36,093 bases of DNA. It comes from Paramarasmius palmivorus. Its lineage: Eukaryota > Basidiomycota > Agaricomycetes > Agaricales > Marasmiaceae. The notes beneath the pieces are model-generated. The model made no database searches, was not told the origin of the DNA, and worked only from the letters and a program-made list of their open reading frames with translations. The position numbers were made by a program, and so were the translations under genes. Positions within the stretch are counted from its first letter, which is position 1. Each line of letters starts with the position of its first letter. The stretch lies in contig JAYKXP010000287.1 in the NCBI GenBank assembly GCA_037176845.1, positions 1-36,093 on the forward strand, read 5' to 3'. Of this stretch, positions 1 to 11,498 are shown piece after piece.

Positions 1-14
1 TTGTTGAGAGGAGA

Positions 15-659
15 TTATAGAGCTCTACATATCGACTGTGTACGGAATACTCTAAGATGTTTACCTTTTCCATATGGCATACGTATTGTTGCATATTCAG
101 AAGTTGGAGTAATAGGAACAACATTAACGGGAAGGCCAGGAATACTAATGTCAGATGGAGGATTTTTTAACAAGACAAAAAGGGTTTCAATCCGAGGCCT
201 TTCCTTTGAGCCTCTGGAAGTCCAACCGTACACAGTTCCTTCTTGACCACGTGTGATATTTAGCTCAGTTGCAAGATTCTTTCGTATGATCACAGGCATT
301 CCTTTACAAAAACCCACCTTCCCAGGTACTAGTGTATCTGAAGCACTTGCATCCAGAGTCCATAGATACTCCTGCCATTCTGGTGTCATTTCCTTTAGAT
401 GGATGAAGTTGTCATTGTGCTCCCGGTTCTTGCGTGAGCCTTCAGTGGACTTAATAATATCTTCACTATAAAAGAACTGTAACTCCTGGTTTGACTCGCT
501 AGCATATCTAACGCTTCCAAGATCATTGATCTCATCCTTCTGTACATTGCGTGCTGTGATTATAGCCTCATTTCTGAACATAGGACTACTGATAGATGGC
601 AAACCTGGTACTGTAGATGATACACGAGAAGTGAGAAACTCAAATCGGTAGCAGTGCAA
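15..659 (-). pseudogene. Helitron Pif1 helicase, C-terminal part
   Basis: This frame continues the helicase after the shift near base 620. It carries a SSPMFRNEAIITARN segment and the Pif1 2B-type sequence VIIRKNLATELNITRGQEGTVYGW, standard in eukaryotic Helitron helicases. The final helicase motifs (VxxSQG-like) are not reached: the frame ends in a stop at base 15 after GKHLRVFRTQSICRAL, or the protein continues in another frame beyond the window. The first dozen or so codons, up to about base 620, are likely out-of-frame. Confidence 0.85.
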
Positions 660-3028
660 TTTTTGTATCTCATGTTCTCCAATGCAATGCGAAACTTAGC
701 ATCATCATTTGTCTGATTTTTCTGCCTCATGTTCTTACGCAATATCACTACAGTAGTTACATGATGCCACAGAGACTTGCCAATTGCCTCTTCCTGTTGG
801 CGTGTAGTGCTTCGAAGTGCCCCTATACGGTGGCCATATAATGACACACTCTCACCTCCCATAGGAGGGGGAAGCTGTGCAAAGTCACCTGCAAAGATCA
901 TATTCAGCCCTCCAAACTCAGTACATTCATCTAACAGAGCAAGACACAACTGTCGACTGATACGATACATCTCCCATGCTGATAGCATAGATACCTCATC
1001 AAAAAACACATATTGGACTCCCATTAGCCTATCACGTACTAAAGGTAAATTGCTTGCACCAGAATAATCATTGATACCAAATGCTGAATGATATGTAGAC
1101 CCACCCAAAAGAGCAGCAGCACTTCCTGTAGGTGCAACCACCAAGAGCTTGTAGCTTTCATTTCGTCTATTAAAGAATTCTATGAGAGCTCGTAGTACTG
1201 TAGACTTGCCAGTTCCTCCCATTCCACCTATATACATTTTCAAATGATCAGATTCTGGACATAGTGCATGATTGGTAATGATCCTGTATGCACGCTCTTG
1301 CTCTTCATTTAGAGAAAAGCTGTGGGCTATTTCAGATACCATATGAGCAAAATCTGGTGGTACATATGATTTTTCCAGATATCTTTTCGTTACTATCTTA
1401 ACTATGCCATCTGTAGGTCTCTTTAACTTGCCATCTCGGTTTGCTACAAAGGCTGCATGAACACCTGAAGGTACAGCTGCACTGCGGCTCTCAAGGATCT
1501 CTTTCTTCTTTGTCTGAACTAATGACTTCCAGTAGTCTGAAGTTACAGTTGGTATCTGAACAGAAGCATCGTATATATTAACACAATCAGATGATTGGGT
1601 AATGCTCCATTTACAGTTGTTTAAAATATCACGGATTTGAGAGCGTTCCAGGAGATGCTTTCGGTGAGAGGAAGTATACTGTGAAAGTACAGCTGGGGTT
1701 TCAAAATCATCTTGAGCTTCACTTGAAGGGTGAAGGTGCTGAAACATTTCTATAGGCATCTCATCAACATCATCTGTAACATCCTCTACATCATCCAGCA
1801 TAGGATCCCAACTAGAATGCAGAACATTTTCCTTTCGCATCAGTGCATGATAATCATCTCTTGCATCCAGGCACTCATATTTGATCATCAGATTATCCAT
1901 TAGCTGTTTCTGTGCTACACTAAACTGATGTGAAGCATAAGCTTTAGACCAGCTTTGACTAGAATCTTTTAGGTCTGTACCTTTCCTCCAAGGTTTAAAC
2001 AAGGTCAGCATAACACAGCAATAGTATTCATAATCACCCTTATCACGTCTTGGAAGTGAAGCACCACAAAAGTTGACAATTAATCTAACACTGTCCCTTT
2101 GAACACGAACAACATGTGTGGAAGCAAGCTCATGAGATGAGAGAAGCCTGTAATGATTTTTAGGTAAAGACACAGTTTCAACAGCAGTCTTTGTAGTATT
2201 ATCATCAACAGTCATCTCCAGAGTGGGGTTTACAGCTGGTACTTCACTATTCTTTCTGGTTCGCCTTCTTGCACTCTTTAATGTCACTCGGTAACAAGTG
2301 CGTATCCATTCATATAGGGATAATTGCACTGTTTCCACAGGTCGATCAGTATAGTCCATGACAGGTGAGAGACCGATTATTCTCTTCCCTCTCTTTAACA
2401 GTGCTACCTTTTCAACTTGTGTACTACCAGTTGACTCTTGCCAATCAGCCTGTACACGGGCTACATATTGTTGCCAGTAGAATGCTATAAAGTGATGACT
2501 ACTATAATGATCAGGATATTCTAATAAATAAGAGCATATGAGAGGAGCTCCAAACTCCATTTTTGTAGTAAGGAGATTTACAACCTTTGTAAGAAGTTGG
2601 CGAGCCTTGTGCTCTTGTGATACATCATTTGTAATTAATGAACCATTTTTAGAGAACGTTGACAGAACTGCATCAAATATGACATGTGTTCTTAGTGACG
2701 CTTTTGTGATATAATCTGTGACATATAATACAACTGATTTAATAGCTGTACCTGATCCCAGATATGTAACATCAGTATTACATCTCAGAAAATAGATCAT
2801 TGGATAGGAAAATGTATTAAACCAAGCTTCGTCCTTTCTCATTGTAATAGCTCCAGTGTTATAGTCCACAGTAGTGGCTGCATGCAATGACCTAGGAAAC
2901 CGTGCTCTGCATTTACCCCATTTATTGTCATGACAGCCTTTATACAAGTGTCTTTTCTTTACTACTCCATCTTTAGTTAGATTTCGTTTACAGGAGTGTC
3001 GGTTTGTCTTTAAAATCAGGTCATTCAC
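560..3028 (-). pseudogene. Helitron Rep C-terminal part and Pif1 helicase
   Basis: 822 codons. Near residue 100 is the Rep tyrosine-region motif (YVTDYITKA) typical of Helitron nucleases. The helicase begins near residue 560: Walker A GGMGGTGKST near residue 600, Walker B FFDEVSML near 675, and GDFAQLPPP near 713, as in Pif1/RecD-like SF1B helicases; KNMRQ follows. Helicase similarity leaves this frame at about base 620-625 and resumes in the next frame, so the last ~20 codons are out-of-frame noise. Together with the break at its upstream end this marks the protein as a pseudogene, unless programmed frameshifts are invoked, for which I see no signal. Confidence 0.9.
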
Positions 3029-3053
3029 AGTATTCTCATATTGGTTAAGCCAG

Positions 3054-5430
3054 TCAGCATATACACAGCAAGTGGTGCATTCTACTACTTGGACTCTTGA
3101 TAGAATGTGTCATACATCTGTCAGGTGGAGGTAAAGGAAGAGTCTCAGTTGGATCTCTATATGACTCAGAAGCACTGATTCTGTTAACGTGTTGTGTTAC
3201 TGCATCCAAGGTGCTATTCAGAAACTGTCCAGCAAATACACTATCAAGATACAGAATCAAGTTCTCCTCAAACTTCTTGACCCTGTTTAAGAGTCGAAGT
3301 CTGATATCCTTAGGTGCTAATGAATGCTTTATCCAAAGTAATATGTGCAAGTGGAGTGTAAGGCGACCTTGTTGTTCAACAACACCATAATGTGCTTCAT
3401 GTTCACCATACAGTCCTCGACGCCTGTTGTTTGATCCCAGTATATCCTCGAGAAAAATTGTTACTACATGATTAAAAAATCGAGCTGAAGCCACTGGATT
3501 GGAAGATATAAGGCGGAACTTGTCTCCACTAGAGCGTAACTCAGGAGTGAATGTTGTATTGGTATCAGCGTAATAGAGACATAAAGGATGCTTCTCTGCT
3601 GGGGCTATAGTTATATACCACGATGGTGCACCCTTATGTGCAATTAATGACCATACTTCATTTCGCATGTATTTCTTGGATGTAGACGAGCCTGATACTT
3701 TGCCTGCAACTCGATCTAGGTCAGATATGGTTTTATAGCAGTCAATCTCTTCATTGGTTTGAGGAACAACCTTCTCTCCTTGAGCCAATCTGGTAGAAAG
3801 ATCCAGGAGAACAGATTGGTTGAGATTAAGCAATCGATTTGCAACTGTGGAAAACGATGACCAGTCAGCTAACAGCCACCCAGCTTGAGTAGCAGCTTTC
3901 ACTTGCTGGTGACTGAATGCAACAATTGGAAAGTTCTCATCAAACTGGAAGCGCTTGTCATGATACATTAACAGGTGCTTAATATGTGGGCCTTCAGCCA
4001 GAGATGATAATCCTAAGCCACCTCTACCATAAGGAAAGAGCCAAGGAAACATACGAGTGTACAAGGTTGGGTTTTTCCATATAGACTCAGCTGAACTCTT
4101 GTGGCCAACTGCTAGTACCTTGCCACCATTAGTAAAGTATTGCGTAGCTAAGCCCATAACTTCCTTGACAGTCTTACTGGAAAGGGCTTCTGCAGTCAAA
4201 CCATGAACTGTAAATGAACACATACCTGTTTCTGTACCCTCTTCAGGTTCATTGTCATTCACGGCTTCTGACTCATGAAATTTATTAACCTCAGCCTCAC
4301 GCCATATGACTGAACAAGGTGGCTCATTTTCACTGTATTGGTTCATGTTTTCCTCAGAAAAACGTACATCAGTGTAATCAGCATGATTAAGTATCAGCCA
4401 CTTCAATGCATTTTTCACAACATTTCGCCGAACCAAAAATGGAGTTCTTCGAAAATCTTCAGGTACAGGTTGACTGGGACCAGTAAATAATATAGCTAAT
4501 ATCTCATCTATGTCCTGGCGAGGAGGAGGTAGCATATCATACACCTTTGGTATAGGAACTTCAAAAGCCATTGCATTGGCTTTCATTTTCCTACCACCAG
4601 TTGCAATACGAGCGAAAACTGCTGTATGTCTAACACGGGCCACAAGAAGTTTTTCCACATAACCCAGTTCCTGAAGCTCTTGAGGTACATTACCCAGCCA
4701 GAAGCCATTAGCAAGAGCAAATTTGGGAACCTTCCCTTTTGACAATGCTGACCGACACTCTACACAGACCTCATTACAACCTTCAAGTAAGACAGGTCCA
4801 TCAATAAACTCTATCTTATCAAAAGCATGAACCCTTGGTTTTTGCATAATACTTGGAACTTCCAACAACCGTAGCATTCCCTTTACATGACAGAGTGGCA
4901 CAAGCTGGCTTTTACTAGTCAATCTAGCACAGACTGCACACCCACTTTCAACAAATTTGTTAGGTGTAATCTTATTACAAGCATCCCTCAGTATAGAATC
5001 AATCAAGTCCACGTCTGCAGGTTTAGGAGGAAATTTTTCTGATCCTTCAATGGCTTGGACATTAGAACCAATTGGGTGGCATTCTGAATGATGAATAATG
5101 TGTAAGATGGATATATATTGAATACAAAGACGGCATTGATGAGACTTAAAGTAACCTTCCAGGTCAACCAGTTTCATGGAGCTAACATTTGAGGCTCCAT
5201 GTAACAAAGCAGTTTGGCGGGCTTCACGCACGCTCATATATCTTAGCAAACTACCAACAAATACATTAGTAGCCAAGAAGCTTGAGTCACCTAGCTGAGC
5301 TGCATCCTTAAAGCTGGTGTGCGTTGCAAAATGGAAACGACATTTAGACCCACAAGTAAATTGACACACTGTTGGGATTACATGATCGACAAATAGTGTC
5401 AATGGTATTTGGGGCTTTCTTCCACCGCCC
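3054..5430 (-). pseudogene. Helitron Rep protein, N-terminal part (DUF6570 plus Helitron-like N and HUH motif)
   Basis: The open frame actually runs from 5915, but its first ~160 codons belong to a neighbouring gene. The Helitron part begins with Cys-rich sequence (CQFTCGSKCRFHF), then a DUF6570-type region with CAVCARL and a CVECRSALSKGKVPKFALAN stretch, then the Helitron-like N domain. Near the C-terminus is the Rep histidine motif LHLHILLW (codons about 852-859 of the open frame), matching the HUH motif 2 of Helitron Rep nucleases. The frame ends at 3054, but the expected continuation (a CTTCCVYADWLNQYENTVN-like segment leading into the next ORF) lies in another frame from about 3,100, so at least one indel breaks the protein here. 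No intron donor/acceptor pair was found that would repair it. Confidence 0.85.
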
Positions 5431-6300
5431 AAAACATCTCGCTGGTTAACAGGTTCTACGTAGCACTGCTTTCCAGCCATCACAGCAATGTTGATACCCC
5501 CAACTTCACCACCTACACATTTGCCACCAAGAGACAGATTTGAATTACCCATACCGAACACTAGACAGCCCATAAACGGATCTGCTTTAATGCTTCCGAC
5601 GGAATCGCCATATACGAAAACTTCAAACAGCGCACACCCTTCATAAACGTAGCTAAGCACCTTGTGGTTAAAGCACTCGCATGCCACTCTCAGGTACCAG
5701 TACTTCGATTCTTGACCTCCTCTCCCAAGCACGTCGTTCAGACGTTTGACAACTCCACATCGATCCTGATCGTACGGAGCATATGCTAAAGCCCACCTTA
5801 GCATAGACTGATCAGAAAAGACAAGCACTCGGACAGAAACAAAAAACCATCCAGACTCAGAAGCGATGCAGGCATTCAACAAAACGGTTGGCATCCACAA
5901 AGATACTCCACTCATACAACGTTACATCTACGAAACCATGCCTACAATTATCAACCCGACAGCCAACACCTCCGTCAACGTGCGACATATCTACTAGCAA
6001 ACCGAGACTACCCCAGACCTCCGGGGAAACAGCTACCTTGCGACTGACTGATAATATAGCTAACATAGTTTCATTCGTGATATGCTTCGGCGACTCTCGC
6101 ACTCTGTCTGCGAACGGGGTAGGGTCAGAGAGGAAAGAGCAGTTACTGAATGATTTGGAGGTGATATTATTCTGGGACCCATCGATAGATGAACAAGAGA
6201 GAAGGTAAATCCTCGCCGAGGCAATAAACAAAGTGTAATTCTGTTCGAGGACAGCAGAGAGATGAAAGTGTTGAAGGTCCCGACAAGACCATTCAACCAC
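5425..6300 (-). pseudogene. Broken paralogue of the 7.45-8.56 kb gene, fused to the Helitron
   Basis: Function unknown. The C-terminal ~160 codons (upstream part of the open frame starting at 5915) resemble the gene at 7,445-8,564: ESKYWYLRVACE against TEYKNWYLVATSN, a strand-rich segment, then INIAVMAGKQCYVEP against IGILLYAGDRMCGCDV. A further upstream match (DVTLYEWSIFVDANRFVE against VKATFNEFLDHTTREAD) lies in a different frame, and EWSCRDLQHFHLSAVL against VYHCGLHEFQVLARAA lies further still. Either an intron or a frameshift near 5.86 kb separates the pieces. The last codons of the paralogue are replaced by Helitron sequence without an intervening stop. The 5' end above 6,300 could not be resolved. 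Composition on the + strand is strongly A+C rich, unlike the Helitron. Confidence 0.55.
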
Positions 6301-6858
6301 GAAGTCCTCTCGCGAGGCAGGCTCTTTCGGAAGTCCATTAGGTGACGAGTTGGATGCAGTACCAGCACAGCCTACAGACCAAAAGAGAAGTTAGAACGCT
6401 AGGCGGTCCTGCAAAGAGGATTTCGTTCGCACCGATTGACACCAACAACAGACCGCTACCCAAAGAAAGAGGTATACCCAACACATCGAGTTTAGCTGAG
6501 AAGTGCATAACACAGACAATATCGCTTTGTGAACGAAAAGATCGGAATACGGGGTTCGATGTTGAGAAGGAGAGAGGAAAGAGCGATTCAGAGAACGGTT
6601 CAACTTTACACGTGATCTGTCAACTAGCATGACGACATCGTTGAAAACCGCGTTACTTGACTTTCTTATATTACAGATTCCCTACGGAAGACATTAAATA
6701 GCTACAGATGTCTGATACAACATCGGGTCGTGAACTGGACTGTAAATGCCCATTTAAATGAAAAACATTGGTCATAGGATAGCGACAGTAATCCAGGTAC
6801 CCCGAAAACACACGATGTTCGATCCAAGACGGCCTCGATACCGTTTTTGATACACATA
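6300..6858. other. Unresolved stretch between the broken paralogue and the 166-aa gene
   Basis: Short open frames occur on both strands (for example minus 6671-6877 and 6391-6630), none with a convincing start or splice pattern. The region probably holds the remaining 5' exons of the broken paralogue and the 3' UTR of the gene upstream on the minus strand. Confidence 0.3.
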
Positions 6859-7359
6859 TTACGACTGGCCATGACACGAAGGAGGTTCTCCGTTATCAAG
6901 GAAACCGTCTTCGTCGGGTGACACACCATGCGAGAAGTGACTATGAGTGCAACGCACTGCTGTACCATGAAAGACCTCCACATGTCTCCTATCGTCACAG
7001 TACACGCGAAGACGCGCGTCGAGCGTGGACAATATGCTATCCATAAATCCCAGACAAGCATCATATCTTCCTGTGGGTTTTCGTGACAGATGGTAGCAGC
7101 ACAAAATGTCGTCCAATTCGAGCATCGCGAAAAGAGAGAACAATTGGAGAAGACCATCAACACTGAAAACATTCGGCAAGTGCCGATGCCTTCCGACCTC
7201 TTTCCAACATGCCTCCATAAAATCCGAAGTATGACGCACAATGCAGTCATAAAGATAGCATATGATCTGAGGAACCAGTTGACGCCCACAGGCGCTTGGT
7301 AATAGCGACCTGTTGGTCGCAAAAGACTGCCTGATCATCGCCCAATACGATTGTTCCAT
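6859..7359 (-). CDS. Hypothetical 166-aa protein, probably single-exon
   Basis: The ATG at 7359 sits in a strong eukaryotic start context (ATATCCACCATGG) and opens 166 codons without a stop. The protein looks mainly helical and Cys-rich (GRQLVPQIICYLYDCIVRH; LELDDILCCYHLSRKPTG), with a His/Ser/Asp-rich C-terminus (GTAVRCTHSHFSHGVSPDED). I recognise no family, transmembrane segment or signal peptide. A start at 7395, upstream of the strong-context ATG, is possible. An alternative frame over the same bases is open for 206 codons but looks less protein-like. The gene lies between two paralogues on the same strand, so it may have been caught up in their duplication. Confidence 0.5.
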   Translation of the reverse strand: MEQSYWAMIRQSFATNRSLLPSACGRQLVPQIICYLYDCIVRHTSDFMEACWKEVGRHRHLPNVFSVDGLLQLFSLFAMLELDDILCCYHLSRKPTGRYDACLGFMDSILSTLDARLRVYCDDRRHVEVFHGTAVRCTHSHFSHGVSPDEDGFLDNGEPPSCHGQS

Positions 7360-7444
7360 GGTGGATATCGAATAAAAATATGATCCATGAGCCACCGTAG
7401 GTGTTACAGTGTAGATATGATGTGGTACATCGCCACGAATAAGT

Positions 7445-8564
7445 CTAGAAAGTCAAGTTAGCATCTAAGGTTGCACTTGAAGAGACATCGCACCCGCACA
7501 TTCGATCGCCAGCATACAGTAATATACCGATAACGTTCGGAGTGCTCTCTGGTGAAGTACGACCTTCCACATTGAAGGTGGCTGAGCAAGCGGTAGACGC
7601 CATATCGGTCGCATTAACGCCTATAAATACCAGCACTGCACCCGAGTCCACTCGAAACTCAAAGTTGAATCCATCGGGTGTCGTATCGGTGGAGAGAACG
7701 ACATTGGACGTTGCCACCAGGTACCAGTTCTTGTATTCCGTCCCATGCTCGCTCCTCCAACGATCTTGACGTTGGAAGCTGCATCGAAAAGAATACAAGT
7801 CGATGGACAACGATGCCGCAGTGTCCGTATTATCGCCACCGGCATCAACACAAGGAAAATGAAATATCTTCCCGTCTGCTTCTCGAGTGGTGTGATCCAA
7901 AAACTCGTTGAACGTTGCTTTCACGAACATATCTTCCGCTTTTGAGCTCTGACCCCGAAGAGAACCATCTATATTAGAATCAAAAACATCAATCAGCACT
8001 CTCGAGATCTATGTTCCATGACTGGTCAACCATCTTACCGACAGCCTGTCTTGTGATCCACGAGGCACCGATCCTAGCCAGAACAGTCTCGATACTCTCG
8101 CCTGCCCCAATGCAAGACGATTCTCCTTTAACCAGAACAAAATCATGCTTTAACAAAGACGACAGCTTGGCAGCGCGAGCTAGTACTTGGAATTCGTGTA
8201 GACCACAGTGGTACACACGGAGCACAGGGGATCCCGACAAAGAGGTAATAATCTTATCGCCCAGATCTTGAGCTGTTTCTTCAGCGTCCAACGCGAGGAA
8301 CTGCTCCTCGTTCCCATTATCACGCTGATACTGATTCGCTTTGGCAAAGAAACGGGACAGCATGTCCAGGTCTGAAGTTAGCTAATCAGCTTTGTCAATC
8401 ATGAGCAAAAGCAACAAACTACACCAACACTCACATAGAACGAAGGCCAATACTTGCAAGGTCTGCCATCCGGAGACACTAGGAGATATGCGCTCCCCTT
8501 CACTCGCTAAGATTTATTCAATAATAGCGCCGAAAACCTAATTGATAGCGTCACCTTCTTCCAT
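7445..8564 (-). CDS. Hypothetical 312-aa protein, four exons; intact paralogue of the 5.4-6.3 kb gene
   Basis: Exons read as 8564-8555 (only 10 nt, ATG GAA GAA G), 8506-8435, 8371-8039 and 7968-7445; donors GTGACG, GTGAGT and GTAAGA and acceptors TTAG, TTCAG and TATAG keep one frame throughout. The N-terminal half is helical (SGWQTLQVLAFVLYLDMLSR, then KANQYQRD and acidic QFLALDAEETAQDLG); the C-terminal half is strand-rich with TEYKNWYLVATSN and a closing CGCDVSSSATLDANLTF. No catalytic motif is recognised. It is preceded on the same strand by the 537-aa gene, whose stop lies 86 bases upstream, so the two may share a transcription unit or have a very short spacer. It is the only intact member of the pair. 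Splicing is inferred, and cDNA would settle the tiny first exon. Confidence 0.6.
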
Positions 8565-8650
8565 GTATAAGGAATTAAAGCTGGCCAGGGGAGGTCGTTC
8601 TGTGCATTGAGATTTAGCTGCTTATAAGTTCCGCAAGCGACAAAAAACAA

Positions 8651-10718
8651 TCACCTTTGTGAGTTCCCCAATACGCGACTTCCTTTTTCTAGTATGACTG
8701 ACCCTTTCGTCTAGTTAGAAGTTCCATAAATACCTCAAAAAGTATCAATATCTGCCAGAACATACCTTCCGACCTCTCCTGTGAGGTACAACTGACTGCT
8801 CGATGTCGACGAACCCGTTTAGACGAAGTGCTGCTACCTGCGAACGACGAACTGTCTTCAGGGGAAGGGACACTATCCACCCCTGCACTACAACACCGAA
8901 TGTCCGAACCAGAACCCTCTTCTTCTGCAAAGTCTGTAGTAGCCCGAGCACCGTTATCATCATCCCACAATTTGGACTCAAGAATACTCGATAAATCGAG
9001 AGTTTCCTCCGATACTCGAACACCGCCTCTAGAAGCTATAACCGGTAAGCATCTATCTAATACTTCAGAATGTCAGAAATACCTTTAAACCCGTCAGAAT
9101 CGGTTTTTCTTATGTCGACTATACTTGGAGTTGACGCTAGACAATTCGCCACAGACAGAGCTACGAATTTCTTGGAGGCGCGCTCTGCTTGATAACTTAA
9201 GCCAACTGGCATATTTGCATCCACACCAGCGTCTACACCCGTAAGCATGTAAGAGTCAAAAGTCCAAACAACGCATACCTGAAGCGAAGAAGCCCTGCTC
9301 GCTCACAGCTAAAGGCATCAAAGTAACTGTGTCCCGCGTAAAATGTTTGAGTGCGTCTATCGCAGACTGGGCACCTTTCGCTACTGCAAACAGCCTTGCC
9401 CATAGCATAGTCTCCACTTTTCGAAGGAACGGAGGCCTCTCCGTCCCGTAGTGATACCAAGCCTAAGTGCAGTCTAGTAGTTAAGACAAAACGAAGAGGG
9501 AAAAAAACAAAGATAACCTACCCGTAGCATGTCAATCCTCGAGAGGTTGTTGGACATAGGTGTGATGTCACAAAGAAGGACAAGCGGAGATACAGCCAAA
9601 GCAAGGAACAGCCCCTGGCGTAACCTGGTGATAGAAGGTAGACTTGAATTCGCGCCGCAGGTTACTCCTTCTCTCTCCACTGCTCTGTACAAAGCGAGCA
9701 TCAGAATCAGCTTTGTCGGTCCTATATCGAACACTCACTGTTCCAAATCCGAGGCCAACGTTTTCCAATTCGGCGGGAAATCGCAGTTCCCCTGCTCGAT
9801 GCCGTTAAAGTGGACTAGTTTACGCAGGAGAGAACTAGCTCACCTGCATTAGATGGTTAATGAAGAACGCAGTCATTTCTATATTTTGAAGGACCTTCAA
9901 AACCAATATGTTAGTATCCCGTCTGGTCAACGCTCCGAGCAGTCTCATTGCAGTCTCCACAAGGCGGTGGGAGGTAGACGCCCGAAGATCCTCCGGCCGT
10001 AAAGTAGGGTCAGGAACAGGCCCACATGAACTGAGCGCCACCTGCATGTTCAACAGTATACGCGGCCACCCTCGCTTGTCCGATAATGTACGGACGCCCC
10101 GCTGTCCAAGCAATGTTGAGTCCAGGATGCCGAAGAACTAGAAACTCGTCAAATTCTCACCAACTTCCTCGTTTGACCTTCTAGCTTCGATCTCGGCACT
10201 GTCACGGGTGAACACGAAGGTATTCCTTGTCCATTCTGCATCCGTTCCGTGTTCACAGGGCAATTGACATCCACGACTACGTCCAAAAATTTGAGCGCAA
10301 ACAGTAAAGCAGGAAGGGGTTCCGCCGACTTCTGATTTGCCATGAGGGACGACTGATTAGTGACAATCGCTCGGTAAGTCGGATTCGAGTAAGCGTTGCG
10401 AAATTTGACAAGCAGTGAGGAAGCCATGGTCTGAGAGCGATAGAACAGTGAGTTCATCCCAATACCAGGCATTAAATAGCATTAGCCTACCTGAAACTCG
10501 GGGGGTATAATGGACGGCCATTCTTTGGTTTGATGGATGAAGTCGGTACGCCAAGGCATTTCCCTCACCAAAGAGAGATTGCAAGGCAACTCCTCATCCT
10601 CAGAAGCAGATCCGGAATCGACGGAGAAAACAAGAGAAACAGGTCCGCTAATAGGAGACGCTGGCGCAGGAATTGGGAAAGGACGGTCCAAGTCCAATGC
10701 AACCCTATCTTGCATCAT
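8651..10718 (-). CDS. Hypothetical 537-aa helical protein, nine exons
   Basis: Exons (minus): 10718-10491, 10430-10161, 10101-9844, 9791-9739, 9684-9522, 9462-9279, 9232-9083, 9035-8766, 8688-8651; all eight junctions have acceptable donor/acceptor pairs and matching phases. The ATG at 10718 has a strong context (GCCACCATGATG). The N-terminus is Pro-rich (FPIPAPASPISGP) with an acidic SGSASEDEE patch; the middle is helical (LRASTSHRLVETAMRLLGAL, WYHYGTERPPFLRKVETMLW, LWARLFAVAKGAQSAIDALK). The C-terminal ~90 residues are acidic, Ser-rich and then basic (SKRVRRHRAV), suggesting a disordered tail with a nuclear targeting patch. I recall no named family. The longest single-frame readings of several exons on their own are wrong-frame, so a naive ORF call would miss this gene. 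Confidence 0.7.
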
Positions 10719-10887
10719 GGTGGCAAAAGAAAAGAAGCGAATGATGCCTTTAAAGGAAAGCAAGTGAATTACATAACTACAACAGGAGGTACACTGAACC
10801 ACGGGACACGTAAAGTACATTCACAAGTGAATGTCGTCCTCGACAGCGACCGACGAACCGAAAACATCCGTCAAGGCTTTCCTTAAA

Positions 10888-11344
10888 TCAAAGTAGAACA
10901 TGGACAAGCCATCGAATGGAAAGGAAAATGCCGAAGGAGAATCTTCCGAGCAGATTGACGGTTTCTTGCGAGTAGTCCTCTATACCGAGAGGTTCATACA
11001 ATACACATCGCAGAACACTCGTGTCGTCTTGAAGTTCCTGGCCACGATCAGATATATCCTCGACAGTGAAGACCAACTCAAAACGGAACTCTGCATCGAT
11101 ATCAATAAACAAGGGATAAAGGAAATGACGTGATATACTCACTCCAAGAATATCTCCCCTTGACACCGGAGCAGCTACATTCAGCCCTATATTCAACCGA
11201 ACCTGCTTTCCGAACTTGAAGTACCTCCAGTTGATTCACCGTGAGCCCAGAAAGTCTGATAAACAAAGACAAGGTGAGCTGAGTGATACCATCTAGGTTC
11301 ACTTCCCAATCTGGACAATAAATCAGAAAACCTATCCATTCCAT
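10888..11344 (-). CDS. Hypothetical 134-aa beta-rich protein, two exons
   Basis: Exon 1 is 11344-11143 from the ATG of MEWIGFLIYC; exon 2 is 11090-10888. Donor GTGAGT and acceptor ATGCAG join in phase 1 to give SGVKGRYSW|KFRFELVFTVED. Alternating hydrophobic residues (NQLEVLQVRKAGSVEYRAEC, FRFELVFTVEDI) suggest a beta sandwich. The C-terminus is hydrophobic (FSFGIFLSIRWLVHVLL), and the 3' end could hide another intron. Function unknown. It is flanked on the same strand by the Cys/coiled-coil gene upstream and the 537-aa gene downstream. Confidence 0.55.
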
Positions 11345-11498
11345 TAGTAGCAAACGTCACCTCGAGCATCGAACAACGAAGTCAACGCGTGTCTCTCTGA
11401 AGGGATCTTCCTAAACTGCTTCTCTAGGAACATGCTTTCCAAGCAAAGAAGAGCAAAGAAAGCATTCACAACGATAGTATCGACAGAACAAGAAATGC

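Larger units (their letters stand above)
1..5420 (-). mobile_element. Helitron (fungal Rep-Pif1 type), frameshifted and cut by the window edge
   Basis: Three successive minus-strand reading frames together make the usual Helitron protein order: DUF6570-like Cys region, Helitron-like N domain, Rep nuclease, then Pif1 superfamily 1 helicase. Helitrons move by a rolling-circle mechanism using a HUH nuclease and a 5'-3' helicase. The frames are broken near 3.05-3.10 kb and near 0.62 kb, where a one-base shift restores homologous sequence, so this copy is probably dead. The element reads toward the left, so its 3' end (CTRR with a hairpin) should lie beyond base 1. No clear 5' TC terminus or 5' UTR is visible on the right, where the sequence passes directly into another gene; this copy may be 5'-truncated. 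The right boundary near 5,420 is inferred from the change in base composition and from the end of similarity to the 7.4-8.0 kb gene. Confidence 0.85.

Noticed and set aside
9233..9460. ORF with CPVCDRR cysteines
   Set aside because: Wrong frame: the phase-consistent exon of the 537-aa gene uses another frame (WYHYGTERPP...).
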